Below are positions 1-10,354 of a stretch of DNA of 64,000 bases, one piece after another (positions within the stretch are counted from its first letter, which is position 1; every line of letters starts with the position of its first letter). Below the pieces are notes generated by a model. The model was not told where the DNA came from, ran no database searches, and saw only the letters and a list, made by a program, of their open reading frames with translations. The position numbers and the translations under genes are program-made. This stretch comes from Symbiodinium natans (taxonomy: Eukaryota > Sar > Dinophyceae > Suessiales > Symbiodiniaceae), in contig CAJNDS010002322.1 of NCBI GenBank assembly GCA_905221605.1, forward strand, positions 26,581 to 90,580, read 5' to 3'.

Positions 1-590
1 AAGCAAGCTGGTGCCACGCAAAACAAACGCACCTGGAAGCCAAATATTCAATTGTCTGAAAACCTCTGGTGGACTTGACAACACACAAAGTCCCGTATCA
101 TTCTGAACGAGCAAAGATATTTGTCTCAAAAAGTCGGCACGAAAAGGCCTTTGGCTTGCGAGGCCCCCTGAAGCCCCAAAAGGCTCGAACCCCGGACACT
201 AAAGACACAACAAGGCCCCAGAGTTCCGCCCCAAAATCCCAGAATTTGGGACCTGAACCCTACTATACAGTTTCTACAGAAAGCTCTATGCCCCCTAAAC
301 CCCGACTTGACTCTCAACAACGCTAAACCCTTAAACCCTTAAACCCTTAAACCCTTAAACCCTTAAACCCTTAAACCCTTAAACCCTTAAACCCTTAAAC
401 CCTTAAACCCTTAAACCCTAAACCCTCAAGCCCCCTGTAACTTGAGATTATTAAGACGAATTAAACGACAAAACTCCTCGAAACTCCTCGAAACTTTCCT
501 CGAAACTTCCCCGGACCTGAACCCTTAATAATTTCAATAAACCCTAACCCTAAACCCTAAACCCTAAACCCTAAACCCTAAACCCTAAAC
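1..590. repeat. Telomere-like variant arrays and unique DNA
   Basis: No gene is supported here. About 325-417 is a nearly pure run of the 8-bp variant CCCTTAAA; about 538-592 is CCCTAAA. Around 470-505 is a short triplication of CTCGAAACT. The open frames at 69-326 on both strands have proline/serine-rich, low-complexity translations and no recognisable domain. Confidence 0.8.
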
Positions 591-598
591 CCGCGGAG

Positions 599-674
599 GT
601 CTGGCTCCCCAAGGATGCGCTGCTGGACAAGTATGCGGGCCTGGAGGGCGGCAGCTACGCTGGGACCCCCGGTG
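599..674 (+). CDS. Coding-like block (putative internal exon)
   Basis: It is open in one frame with a natural-looking peptide, VWLPKDALLDKYAGLEGGSY. A CCCTAAA array ends just upstream, followed by GCGGAG, which could act as an acceptor. A plausible donor, GTGCGT, follows at 675. A TTTAGGG array begins at about 737. The family is not recognised. Confidence 0.4.
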
Positions 675-682
675 GTGCGTAG

Positions 683-2650
683 CCATAGACCCCAAAGCTC
701 AAACCCATGAACTCGAACCCACCTAAACCCAGGAGGGTTTAGGGTTTAGGGTTTAGGTTTTAGGGTTTAGGGTTTAGGGTTTAGTGCTGGGTTTATAAGG
801 GTTCTGGTCCGGGAGTTTTGATTTGTCGGGACAGGCTTCGGGGTTTTAAGGCATCTGGTCTCTAGGTTTTCAGTGCTTGGGGCAGGTTGAATTGCGATTT
901 GGGGCTGGAGGTGTTTGGGGCTTGGGGTTGAGGGGTTTGATGGGATTGAAAGGGAACCGGCGGCCACGTGCAGCTCGGGAAACCACTGAACGTTGAGAGA
1001 CTTTTATTTTCTTGTATGGGGTTATTTCCCACGCCCCTGGGAGGATCCAAAAACAAGAGCCCTCAACTACGTACCCTCTACTACTATTGGGTCTTTCTTG
1101 GGAACCCTTAGGGGGATCTCCTTCCTGAATCCTCCCTGGGGTCTCGGTTCGGAACATAACCCTAAACCCTAAACCCTAAACCCTAAACCCTAAACCCTAA
1201 ACCCTAAACCGTAAACCCTAAACCCTAAACCCGTTTGCCGGACCAACCTAGAAAACAGTTTTCGCTGAATTGTTGGGTACCGGGGCCCTCTGTCGGAGCT
1301 GTTTCGCATCAGCCCCAGGGTGTTTGGGGTATCGGAAACCCCTGAAAACCTAAACCCTAAACCCTAAACCCTGAACCCTAAACCCTAAACCCTAAACCCT
1401 AAACCCTCAACGCGTTGGGAAGTTTCATCGCCGCCATCTGAAGTGGGGGGGCGGCCAAACCCCTTCCCCAAACCCCCTGAACCCGAATGCCGAAACCCCC
1501 AAGCGCCCCTTAAAGCTGAGCCCTAAACCCTAAACCCTAAACCCTAAACCCTAAACCCTAAACCCTAAACCCTAAACCCTAAACCCTAAACCCTAAACCC
1601 TAAACCCTAAACCCTAAACCCTAAACCCTAAACCCTAAACCCTAAACCCTAAACCGCACCCCACAGCTCAGGTGCAGAAGCAGTTGGGGACCCGGCTTGG
1701 TGTTTAGGGGACTTGGGGTTCAGGGTTTTTTGGGGTCTGCAGTGTTGGGGTTTGAGGATTTTTTTTTGTGGGTTGCAGGGCGTTTGGGTTTGGGGGGTTT
1801 GGGGGTTTAGGTTTTCCAGGAGTTCCGACTTCAAGGATCGAGGGTTCTAGGGCTGAGGGTTTTCTAGGTTTTTGGGGACCTAGGGCCTTATAGTTATAGG
1901 GGGCGGAAGATGTAGTTTCAGGGTCGCAGGTCGGAGGGCTTTGTTTCATCCGGGGACTGGCTTCACGCCCCGGCCCGGCCTTCTTAACTTTGTGGTGCTT
2001 TACTGTAGCTTTAGATCTTTAGCCTTTTTGGGTCTATTGGGCTTCCTAGTAAGGCAGATAAAAATTTCGTTCATAGCTACCTTCCGAAGTGCAGCCAAGT
2101 TAACACGCGACTCCAAGAAGGGCTTATTTCAGGGTTCCCTCTTAATTCAGGATGCTGCCGGCCGATTCTTCTGGGTAGTGCATCTGGGGTTTTAGGGGGT
2201 CTGCAGGAAAGCTTCTTCGGACGCGTCCTCGCAAAATCTCGCAAACCCATAGTGACGTACGTCCTACGTAACACCCCCCCCCCCCTCCCCCTCACCCTCA
2301 AAACTCTAAACCCTAAACCCTAAACCCTAAACCCTAGACCCTAGACCCTAAACCCTAAACCCTAAGCTCCAAACGCTGCCCCATGACAGGTCAGCTTTGG
2401 GGCCGAAACCCGGTGCCCCAAATGTTTGGGTTTAGCGTTTAGGGTCAGCTCCATTCCTGTTCTGTTCTTGGGATGTTGATCTCCGACACTTTTCAACACC
2501 TAAACCCTCAAAAACCCCAAAACAAGGCCGGGGATTTAGGGTTTAGGATTTGGGGTTTTAAACGGATTTAGGGTTTAGGATTTAGGATTTAGGGATTAGG
2601 GTTTAGGATTTAGGGTTTAGGGTGTAGGGTTTAGGGTTTAGGACTAGGGT
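683..2650. repeat. Telomere-array mosaic without clear gene
   Basis: TTTAGGG arrays at about 737-783, CCCTAAA arrays at about 1158-1230, 1350-1408 and 1520-1654 (about 19 nearly perfect units), and degenerate TTTAGGG at 1700-1860 and 2530-2660. Between them lie 60-300 bp unique segments with no convincing exon. One of these, about 1988-2103, is a dispersed repeat listed separately. Confidence 0.7.
1988..2103 (+). repeat. Dispersed repeat copy 1 with conserved hydrophobic frame
   Basis: This stretch is about 80-85% identical by eye to 47469-47588. One frame is kept open in both copies and encodes FVVLYCSFRSLAFLGLLGFL here. Shared frame and hydrophobicity suggest a decayed small ORF or an organelle-derived fragment, but the family was not recognised. 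Confidence 0.6.
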
Positions 2651-2674
2651 TTAGGGTCCCACTCCATAAGCCAG

Positions 2675-2750
2675 GCAGGGGATCACCAACATGGACATGA
2701 TCGGCCAGCGGCTGTACACCGGCAGGCCTAGTCTGGGAGTGGACCCGAGG
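2675..2750 (+). CDS. Coding-like block (putative internal exon)
   Basis: Bounded by CCAG at 2671-2674 and GTTCCTAC at 2751. The open frame reads GITNMDMIGQRLYTGRPSLG. TTTAGGG arrays lie on both sides, so this block does not show the usual CCCTAAA-left arrangement. Function unknown. Confidence 0.4.
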
Positions 2751-3044
2751 GTTCCTACAAACTTAGGGTTTAGGGTTTAGGGTTTAGGGTTTAGGGTTTA
2801 GGGTTTAGGGTTTAGGGTTTAGGGTTCAGGATTTCGGGTTTAGGGCCCAATCCCTCGGGACTTGTAGGGACTTAGGGACTTAGGCTTTAGGATTGATAGG
2901 GTTTCGGGTTTCGGGTTTAGGGTTGATAGGGTTTAGGGTTTAGCGTGTTAGGGAGTCACGGGCTTTTGGGCGTGCACTCGATAGAGCCCCCCCCCTTTCC
3001 CCTTTCTGGCAGGTGGCAGGGTTTCTTTTTAGGGTTTCTGGGGT

Positions 3045-3253
3045 CTACTTGGAGGTGCATGGTACTTAGTATCCCAATTAATTATAACTGCACTTCTATC
3101 CCAGTTGTAACCGTATTGGGGTACTTAAGGGGCTTATATGTGGGTCATGACCCTAATCCCCAACCCTAAACCCTAAACCCTAAACCCTAAACCCTAAACC
3201 CTAAACCCTATAACTACACTTACAATGGGTTACAAAGTACCCTGAACCTCCCA
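3045..3253. mobile_element. Foldback MITE, family A, split by a telomeric array
   Basis: The left end TACTTGGAGGTGCATGG and the right end TACCCTGAACCTCCCAG are inverted repeats shared with copies at 16.1, 40.3, 44.6, 50.9 and 60.4 kb. A CCCTAAA array at about 3163-3209 interrupts the element inside its right half, at a sequence that is continuous in the 60.4 kb copy. Confidence 0.65.
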
Positions 3254-3440
3254 GTCGGGCCCCGGACCCCGAGCTCTTTCACAAAGCTTAGAGAGAATGG
3301 AGGCCCGGGAGTTCAGTTCTTTGGTTGGGTTTCTGGGTTTTTGGGTTTAAGGTTTAGGGTTTAGGGCTTAGAGTTTAGGGTTCAGGGGACCGGGGGGGGA
3401 GGTTCGTGGGGGAAGCTGGCCTCCAGAGCATGGCCCCTGA

Positions 3441-3559
3441 TGTCTGGGTCCTCCTCCTGCGGGGGCGAGGCACGTGATCGCCTGCTCCACCCTGGTCTTC
3501 GCCCGCACGCTCTACAAGTCGGCCAGGGAGTACGCAGACAACAAGATGCCGGAAGCCCA
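3441..3559 (+). CDS. Coding-like block (putative exon)
   Basis: Open for 39 codons from after a stop at 3438. The peptide contains HVIACSTLVFARTLYKSARE followed by YADNKMPEAQ, an amphipathic helix-like sequence. The putative donor is the G before a long T run at 3560, and telomeric G-strand repeat follows at about 3615. The 5' border is not resolved. Confidence 0.5.
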
Positions 3560-3894
3560 GTTTTTTTTTTTTTTTTTTGTGGGTTTTGGGGTTTCAGGAA
3601 TGTAGGGCTGCAGGGTCTAGGGTTTAGGGTTTAGGGTTTAAGGCTATGTTTTCAGGGGTTTGCCCAGGATTTGTTATGGTTTCAGGGGTTAGGAGTGTAC
3701 GGGTTGAGGAGTTTAGGGCTTAGGGTTAAAACTTCCTCAATCTCAACCCCTGAAACCCAGGGTTTAGGGTTTAGGGGTTTGGGGTTTCGGGTTTAGGGTT
3801 TAGCTGAAGTCCAAAACCCTAAATCCTAATCCCTAAACCCTAAAACCTAATCCCTAAACCCTAAACCCTACACCCTACACCCTACGCCCCCCAG

Positions 3895-3984
3895 CTCCGA
3901 AGGTGTTGGTCACCACAGGGCGGCATGCCTTTGAGCTCCGTACCGCAGCTGGCGGCCCTGTATGTGGAGACTGACAAGGAATCG
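3895..3984 (+). CDS. Coding-like block, exactly 30 codons
   Basis: A CCCTAAA-rich array runs into the acceptor-like CCCCCCAG at 3887-3894. The open frame ends in LAALYVETDKES. The next bases are GTTTGGGG and then TTTAGGG repeats. Length divisible by three and clean borders make it one of the better exon candidates. Family not recognised. Confidence 0.5.
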
Positions 3985-4891
3985 GTTTGGGGTTTTAGGG
4001 TTCAGGGGTGGAAAAAAGGGTTTAGGGCTAAGGGTTTAGGGTTTGGGGTTTGGGGGCTTCAGGGCTTCAGGGTGTCAGGGACATAAGACTCGTAGCCCCA
4101 AACCCCAAAACCCCAAACCCTAAACCTCAAACCCCCAAAAAAACCCAAACCCTACACCTGAAACCCCTAATCCCTAAACTGCCCCAAACCCTAAACCCCA
4201 AACCCACCCTAAACCCTAAACCCCAAAACCCCAAACCCTAAGCCCCAAAGCCTTACATAGGCCCCCCAAAACCCCAAACCCTAAGCCCCAAAGCCTTACA
4301 TAGGCCCCTAAACCTTAAACCTCAAGGGATCAACCCTCAGCCCTCAACCCTCAACCCTAAACCCTCAACCCTCAACCCTCAACCCTAAACGGCCCTAAAC
4401 CCTAAACCCTTAACCCCTAGGCCCTTAGGCCAAAAGGCGCACGCCCCCCCACGACTCAGGAGCTCGGGAGGATCGAGGCCTTAGGGTTTAGGGCTAGGGT
4501 TTAGGGTTTTAGGGTTTTAGGGTTTAAGGGTTTTGGGGTTTCGGGTTCGGGGTTAAAGGGTTTAGGGGTTTCGGGTTTAGGGTTTCCCAAGCGTTGCGGT
4601 TTAGGGTCAGTCTAGGAATGTTCTCGCAATCATAACGGGATCCTGAGTTTCATCTAAGTAATAGTCTTGGAGGTTCTGGGCTTGGGGTTTAGGAGTTTAG
4701 AGACTTGGCAGTTCCATAAACCGCCTAAACCCTAAACCCTAAACCCGAAACCCTAAACCCTGAACCCTGAACCCTAAACCCTAAACCCTAAACCCTAAAC
4801 CCTAAACCCTAAACCCTGAACCCTGAACCCTGAACCCTAAACCCTAAACCCTGAACCCTAAACCCTAACCCCCTAACTGCTTGTTTTGGAG

Positions 4892-4988
4892 CGACCAGAT
4901 TCCCGAGAACCTCCGTATTGGAAGCGGAACCCCGAAAGGGACCACAAACCAGCAAACTGGTCATATCGCTCACAGCTCAGACCTTAGC
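4892..4988 (+). CDS. Coding-like block (putative exon)
   Basis: It lies between a long CCCTAAA array (about 4720-4880) and GTTTAGGG at 4989. The open frame includes TRFPRTSVLEAEPRKGPQTS and KLVISLTAQTL. The acceptor would be TTTTGGAG, which is weak. Function unknown. Confidence 0.4.
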
Positions 4989-5330
4989 GTTTAGGGTTTG
5001 GGGTTTAGGGTGTGGGGTTTAGGGCTTAGGGTGTAGGGCTTTTCGAGTCCTTCAAGGACTTCGGGGGTCAGGGTTTCGTGCTGAGGGACCTTTTTAAGGG
5101 CTTTGGGCGTTCGGTTCTAGAGAGGCCCTGGGCAGTTTGGCAGGGGTTCGGGTACCCTAGGCCTTACACCCTAAACGTTCAGTTAGGGTTCAGGGGTTTA
5201 GGGTTTAGGGATTTAGGGTTTAGGGTTTGGGGTGTGGGGTTTAGGGTTTAGGGTTTAGGGCTTGGGTTTGGGGTCTTTGACCCTGAGCTGAAAGGCCCGA
5301 AAGCCCAGTAACCGAGCCCCACCTTCGCAG

Positions 5331-5396
5331 GGGTGTGGGCTTTCAGGGCCCAAGGCGTCCGCAGCCGCACCGGCTGCAGTGTTCCTCGAAACCCAC
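5331..5396 (+). CDS. Coding-like block with good splice borders
   Basis: The acceptor CACCTTCGCAG ends at 5330 and GTTTAGGG starts at 5397. The open frame reads VWAFRAQGVRSRTGCSVPRN. The upstream flank is a TTTAGGG-type array rather than CCCTAAA. Confidence 0.45.
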
Positions 5397-5740
5397 GTTT
5401 AGGGTTTAGGGCTTAGGGTTTAGGGTTTGGGGTTTAGGGTTTAGGTCTTAGGTTGAAGCCCTAGACCTCCCAAAGCCCTCGACCGTAGACCTTAAGCTCC
5501 CAAAGCCCCAAATCCCAACATCCTGGAGCATAGAGTCCGTCCTCATTAATAAAGGTATTTCCCAATGTAGGGGTACCATTCATACACCTGTCTAGAAGGA
5601 CCCCTTATAACACTTAGAAATCCCAAACCCTATGTACCCTATAAACCCCATAACTCTTATACACCAAATAAAAACCCTAAAAACCCTATAAACCCTTAAG
5701 CCTCTAACCCTACAAACCCTAAAAACCCTACAATCCCTAT

Positions 5741-5846
5741 AACCCTAAACCCTAAACCCTAAACCCTAAACCCTAAACCCTAAACCCTAAACCCTAAACC
5801 CTAAACCCTAAACCCTAAACCCTAAACCCTAAACCCTAAACCCTAA
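5741..5846. repeat. CCCTAAA array, about 15 units
   Basis: Nearly perfect CCCTAAA heptamers that directly precede the coding-like block at 5863. The preceding 200 bp contain loose CCCTATA/AACCCT variants. Confidence 0.95.
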
Positions 5847-5862
5847 CTCGCCTCTTCGGAAG

Positions 5863-5965
5863 CTCCCATATGCCTTTGGCTGCCGCGCCCCGGGCCCATG
5901 CCGCAGCCCTGCGTCTCGGCACAGTGTGGGCAGCCTGGCGCTCAGCGGCCCTCACAGAGTTCCTT
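5863..5965 (+). CDS. Coding-like block, possible first exon
   Basis: Open frame with an internal ATG at 5870 giving MPLAAAPRAHAAALRLGTVW. The alanine-rich start would fit a transit-peptide-like or signal-like N-terminus. It is followed by GTTGGGG and long G-strand repeats. A second frame is also open, so the frame is uncertain. Confidence 0.35.
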
Positions 5966-6359
5966 GTTGGGGGGGGTTTTGGGGTTTGGGGGTTTGTGGT
6001 TTGGGGTTTGGGGGTTTGGGGTTTGGGTTTTTTGGGTTTTTGGGGTTTAGGGGTTTAGGGTTTGGGTTTTTTTTTTTTTTTTTTCGGGTTTAGGGGTTTG
6101 GGGTTTGGGTTTTTGGGGTTTGGGTTCTTGGGGTTTAGAGTTTGGGGTTTATAGGGTGTAGGGCCACCCTACACCGGAAGCCAAACCCCAAAGCCAAACT
6201 TCCCAGAATTTCTAGGCCCTTCCCGCGGGAGAACTGAGCAGGTAGGCCATTGTTAAAAGAACCCCTAAACTCCAAACCCTAAACCCGAAGCCCGAAACCC
6301 TAAACCCTAAACCCTAAGCCCTAAACCCTAAACCCTAAACCCTAAACCCTAAACCCCAG

Positions 6360-6411
6360 AAGTTTCGGTTTCCAGCTGAGCGTCTTTAGGAGCGATGGCT
6401 CACTGGGGGGG
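6360..6411 (+). CDS. Short coding-like block
   Basis: CCCTAAACCCCAG ends at 6359 and GTTCGGGG starts at 6412. One frame stays open, SFGFQLSVFRSDGSLG. Very short, so the call rests mainly on its borders. Confidence 0.3.
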
Positions 6412-6700
6412 GTTCGGGGACTTGGAGGTTCCGGGCATGGGGCATCAATACATCGGGGTTGAGGATTTAGGGTTTAGGGGGTTTAGGGTTTAGGGTTTAG
6501 GGTTTAGGGTTTAGGGCTTCGGGTTCAGGGTTTCGGGTTTAGGGTTTGGGGGGTTTCGGACAGTCTACACTCTTATCCGCAGACACCCCTGAACCCCAAG
6601 TCCGAATCCCAAGCCTGAACCCAAAACCCAAAACCCAAAACCCTAAACCCTAAACCCCAAACCCTAAACCCTAAACCCTAATCCGCAAAGGAGTCTACAG

Positions 6701-6772
6701 GGGGGGGGGAACAAATCGAGCCGAGTTCCTCAGCTCCTGACCAAGAGACAGTACGACCCAAGATGCCGCCAG
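6701..6772 (+). CDS. Coding-like block before a GTACAG donor
   Basis: After CTACAG and a G run, an open frame gives IEPSSSAPDQETVRPKMPPG. It ends at GTACAGC (6773). CCCTAAA arrays lie on both sides. Confidence 0.35.
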
Positions 6773-7185
6773 GTACAGCTGCGTATGCGTCCTGGACCCC
6801 CAGGCCTCGCACCCTAAACCCTAAACCCTAAACCCTAAACCCCAAACCCTAAACCCTAAACTCTACACCCTAAACTCCACAAACCCAGAACCCGAAGACT
6901 TGGGTGAGGCTCTAGAGTTCAGGGTTCAGGATTCAGACGGGTTTTTGAGGATGAGCTGGTGTGTAGGGTTTAGGGTTCAGGGTTTGAGGGTGTAGGTGCC
7001 GGGGGTTAATGGCCCCCCCCCCCACCCCAACAAGCACTGCCCTGCTTGAACCCTCAACCCCCGGGCCCCCTCACCGGTGGGGGAAATTAAGGGTTATGGT
7101 TGAGGGTTTCGGTCGGGTGTAGGGTTGAGGGTTTAGGGTGGATGCAAAATCTGGGGAGCCTTCCAACAACACCTGCGCGACAAGG

Positions 7186-7205
7186 ATGGATTTGGATTAC
7201 CTGAG
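7186..7205 (+). CDS. Exon 1 of RCC1-like repeat gene
   Basis: An ATG at 7186 opens MDLDYL and stops at the donor GTACAG (7206). Removing 7206-7310 (105 bases, ending in CTCGTTTGCAG) joins it in frame to the large exon at 7311: the split codon AG|C becomes AGC. The intron contains degenerate TTGAGGG and CCCTGAA/CCCTAGA units. The frame is also open upstream to about 7157 (EPSNNTCATR), so the true start could lie further 5' or at the later ATG at 7369. Confidence 0.55.
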
Positions 7206-7310
7206 GTACAGTCTAATAGGTAAGGTTTTCAACCCGAAGCGCAGAACCCTGAACCCTAGACCCAGACCTGAGTTGCAGGGTTGAGGGTTTGCTGACATGC
7301 TCGTTTGCAG

Positions 7311-8799
7311 CCCGTCAGCGCACGCGGTCGAGGCTTCGATCGAACGTGATAGCCTTTTCCCCCGTGTCATGGCCATGTCGGTTGATGTGCACCTGCTCAG
7401 CGGCAAGAGGGTTTCTCTTGAGATTGAGGAGGATGCATCTGTGGAAGAATTGAACCAAAGGGCCCAGACAGCTCTGGCTGTTGGCAAAGGGCGGCTGTTG
7501 AGTGCTGAAGGCCACGTCCTGGATACAGCACTGACGGTTAAGCGAGCAAGGATACAGAGCGGGGATGGGCTGTGCCTGCAAATACGGCTGCCGAAAGTCA
7601 CAGCTCCGAAATGGACAGGGTTATATGAGCTGGGTCGTGCTTTTGCCACGATCCTCGGTGACGGATCTGTCATGACCTGGGGCGATGCACATTCTGGTGT
7701 GGACAGCAGTTCAGTGAAAGCTCAGCTGAAGGGCGTGGTTGACATTCAAGCTTCTGCCGGTGCTTTTGCCGCAATCTTGACTGATGGGTCTGTTGTGACG
7801 TGGGGCCGGCCTGATATGGGTGGTGACAGCAGTTCCGTGCAAGCCGAGCTCAAGGGCGTGCAGTGCATCCAATCTTCTCGACATGCCTTTGCCGCGATCC
7901 TCGCAGATGGATCGGTCGTGACCTGGGGCCGTGCTGATCTTGGCGGCGACAGCAGTTCCGTTCAAGCTCGGCTGAAGGGCGTGCGCCACATTCAAGTGTC
8001 TGCAGCTGCTTTTGCTGCAATCCTTGGTGATAGAACCGTCGTCTCCTGGGGCCATGTGTTTGCTGGTGGCAGAAGCAGTTCCGTACAAGCTCAGCTGAAG
8101 GGCGTTGAGTACATCCAAGCTTCTGAAGCTGCTTTTGCAGCAATCCTTGCTGACGGGTCTGTCGTTACCTGGGGCGTTGATGATTCTGGTGGCGACAGCA
8201 GTTCCGTTCAGGCCCGGCTGAAGGGCGTGCAGCGTATCCAAGCTTCGGATGCTGCGTTTGCCGCAGTCCTCGGTGACGGATCTGTCGTGACCTGGGGCAA
8301 TGCTGAATTTGGTGGCGACAGCAACTCAGTGAAAGCTCAGCTGAAGGGCGTGCGGGACATTCAAGCTTCTGCCGGTGCCTTTGCCGCCATCCTGAGTGAT
8401 GGGTCTGTGGTGACCTGGGGCCGTCCTGATATGGGTGGGAACAGCAGTTCCGTTCAAGCCGAGCTGAAGGGTGTGCAGCGCATCCAAGCTTCCAAAGCAG
8501 CTTTTGCCGCAGTGCTTGGCGATGGTTCGGTCGTGACCTGGGGCCATGCTAAATCTGGCGGCGACAGCAGTTCAGTGCAAGCTCAGTTGAAGCAGGTGCA
8601 GCACATCCAAGCTTCTCAGCATGCTTTTGCCGCGATCCTGCGTGACGGATCTGTGGTGACCTGGGGCCGCGCTGATTTTGCCGGCGACAGCAGTTCCGTG
8701 CAGGCCCGGCTGAAGGAGGTGCAGCACATCCAAGCTTCTCAACATTATTTTGCAGCAGTCCTCAACGACGGATCTGTCATTCAGTGGGGGCCTGGGTAA
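7311..8799 (+). CDS. Ubiquitin-like/RCC1-like repeat protein (main exon)
   Basis: About 495 codons ending in TAA at 8797-8799. The segment after MAMSVDVHLLSGKR resembles a ubiquitin-like fold of about 70 residues. It is followed by ten repeats of 41 residues (123 bases), each with the core AFAAILxDGSVVTWG and the linker SSSVQAxLKGVxxIQAS; the tenth is a half repeat. This matches the RCC1-like repeat proteins that dinoflagellate annotations usually label HERC- or UVR8-like. No HECT domain, kinase or other catalytic motif is visible, so a protein-interaction role is inferred. Repeats 1-2 and 6-7 are unusually alike (shared SVKAQLKG and TWGRPDMGG), suggesting duplication of a five-repeat block. 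The first ATG inside this exon that fits the fold is at 7369. A TATG microsatellite follows the gene. Confidence 0.85.
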
Positions 8800-8944
8800 A
8801 TCCCAAAATGGAGGATAGGTGAATATTGAATACATATTTGCTTGTATGTACAATGTACACATGCATATTCATACAGCAGGATTACTATTTGCATTTTTTG
8901 CATTATTTTTTGTGAGTGTGCGTATGTATACATTTATACACGCG

Positions 8945-9290
8945 TATGCGTGTATGTATGTATGTATGTATGTATGTATGTATGTATGTATGTAGGTAGG
9001 TAGGTAGGTATGTATGTATGTCTGTATGTATGTATGTGTGTGTGTATGTATGTATGTATGTACGTAGGTACGTACGTACGTACATATGTATGTGTGTGCA
9101 TGTATGTATGTATGTATGTACGTAAGTATGTAAGTATGTAAGTATGTAAGTATGTAAGTATGTAAGTATGTAAGTATGTATGTAATTATGTATGTATGTA
9201 TGTATGTATGTATGTATGTATGTATGTATGTATGTATGTATGTATGTATGTATGTATGTATGTATGTATGTACACATGTTAGTTCTACTT
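8945..9290. repeat. (GTAT)n tetranucleotide microsatellite
   Basis: About 345 bp of GTAT/GTAC/GTAA variants with several homogenised sub-blocks (GTAG at 8992-9008, GTAA at 9121-9175, pure GTAT at 9185-9270). It flanks the 3' end of the RCC1-like gene. The Tyr/Ile/His-rich open frames across it are translation of the repeat. Confidence 0.95.
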
Positions 9291-9717
9291 CTGTTTATAT
9301 GTTTGAATATATACACAAATATGTATACGTAGTGCATATATATATATATATACATATATGTATATATGTGTGTGTATTTGGTGTTTTTAGTTCACTTGTG
9401 TTTATTCTGATATAATAGATCTTATGGGTATATGCAGATGTAGATGTATAAGTACATGTTTACGTATACTATAGACATTTAGTATTGTTGTTGTTTTTTT
9501 TGGGGGGGGGGGGGCTAGGTAGCTTTCAGGCTTGAGGATCGAGTTTAGGCTTTAGGGTTTGAGGGCTTAGGCTTGTGGCCTGAGCTTAAGGTTCAAACCC
9601 ACCACTCCTACACCACTAAACCCTTCAGCCCTTCAAAGCTCTAAATCCCTAACGTCTAAACCCCCAAGCCCATGAACTCCTAAGCCCCCGTGAACCCTAA
9701 ACCCTAAACCCTAAACC

Positions 9718-9749
<32 letters not shown>

Positions 9750-9815
9750 ACTCTCAACCCTCAACCCTCAACCCTACACCCTAAACCCTAAACCCTAAAC
9801 CCCAAACCCTGCCAG
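9291..9815. repeat. AT-rich tract, G run and CCCTCAA/CCCTAAA array
   Basis: AT-rich dinucleotide DNA to about 9480, then a G run at 9500-9514. Degenerate heptamers follow, with a homogenised CCCTCAA block (about 9716-9775) leading into CCCTAAA up to 9808. Confidence 0.85.
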
Positions 9816-9893
9816 GATCAGTGTTGTGGGGAGCCTGAGGGCATGGAGGCGGCGTCCGCGCCGGTTTTGGAGCCTTGGCGACGTCGGGCTTCA
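9816..9893 (+). CDS. Coding-like block, exactly 26 codons
   Basis: The acceptor-like CTGCCAG follows a CCCTAAA array. The frame is fully open: DQCCGEPEGMEAASAPVLEP then WRRRAS. It ends at GTGTTCAGGG, which runs into TTTAGGG repeats. The internal Met at 9843 could be a start. Function unknown. Confidence 0.5.
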
Positions 9894-10193
9894 GTGTTCA
9901 GGGTTTAGGGTTTAGGGTTTAGGGATGTTTAGGGTTTAAGGGTTTAGGTTTTTAGGGGTGTATTCGGGTTTAGGGGGCTTTTTGGGGCTGATGAGGGGTT
10001 CAGGGGCTTCCTTCGGGGTTTATCGGGGTTTACGGGGCTCTATTTTGGGAATGAGGGCTTATTAGGGTTTTGGGGGTTGTTAGGGTCTATTTTGGGGGTT
10101 GATGAGGGTTAGACCTTCCCTGCTAAGTCAAAGCCCGAAACCCTAAACCCCCAACCCCGAAACCCCACGGGTGTTTCGCCTGCTTTGGGATGT

Positions 10194-10281
10194 TCCCTCT
10201 GACACTTAGCAGTCTTAAATAGGGATTACATTAGGGGGTACTGGTTGAGGACTCTTATTAGTATAAGGGGGAACAACGCAG
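10194..10281. mobile_element. Foldback element, family D
   Basis: Starts TTTGGGATGTTCCCTCT and ends GTATAAGGGGGAACAACG. Related to the tandem pair at 51369-51536 (shared ATAGGGATTA and AGGGGGTACT). Ends in a C run. No coding capacity. Confidence 0.5.
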
Positions 10282-10309
10282 GGCCCCCCCCCCCCCCACA
10301 CAACCTCAG

Positions 10310-10354
10310 CTCCAACAAGGCACCCTGGGGCTCTTCCGAGCTTTAGTTTAGAAG
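10310..10354 (+). CDS. Short coding-like block
   Basis: CAACCTCAG ends at 10309 and GTTTAGGG starts at 10355. The open frame is PTRHPGALPSFSLE. Short, so support is modest. Confidence 0.3.

Noticed and set aside
1-600. A true chromosome end
   Set aside because: Arrays are short, occur throughout the window in both orientations and are embedded in unique DNA on both sides.
7711-8862. Minus-strand ORFs across the RCC1-like gene
   Set aside because: They mirror the 123-bp repeat of the plus-strand gene.
8903-9415. Tyr/Ile/His-rich and Met/Tyr/Val-rich ORFs
   Set aside because: Translation of the GTAT tetranucleotide repeat.
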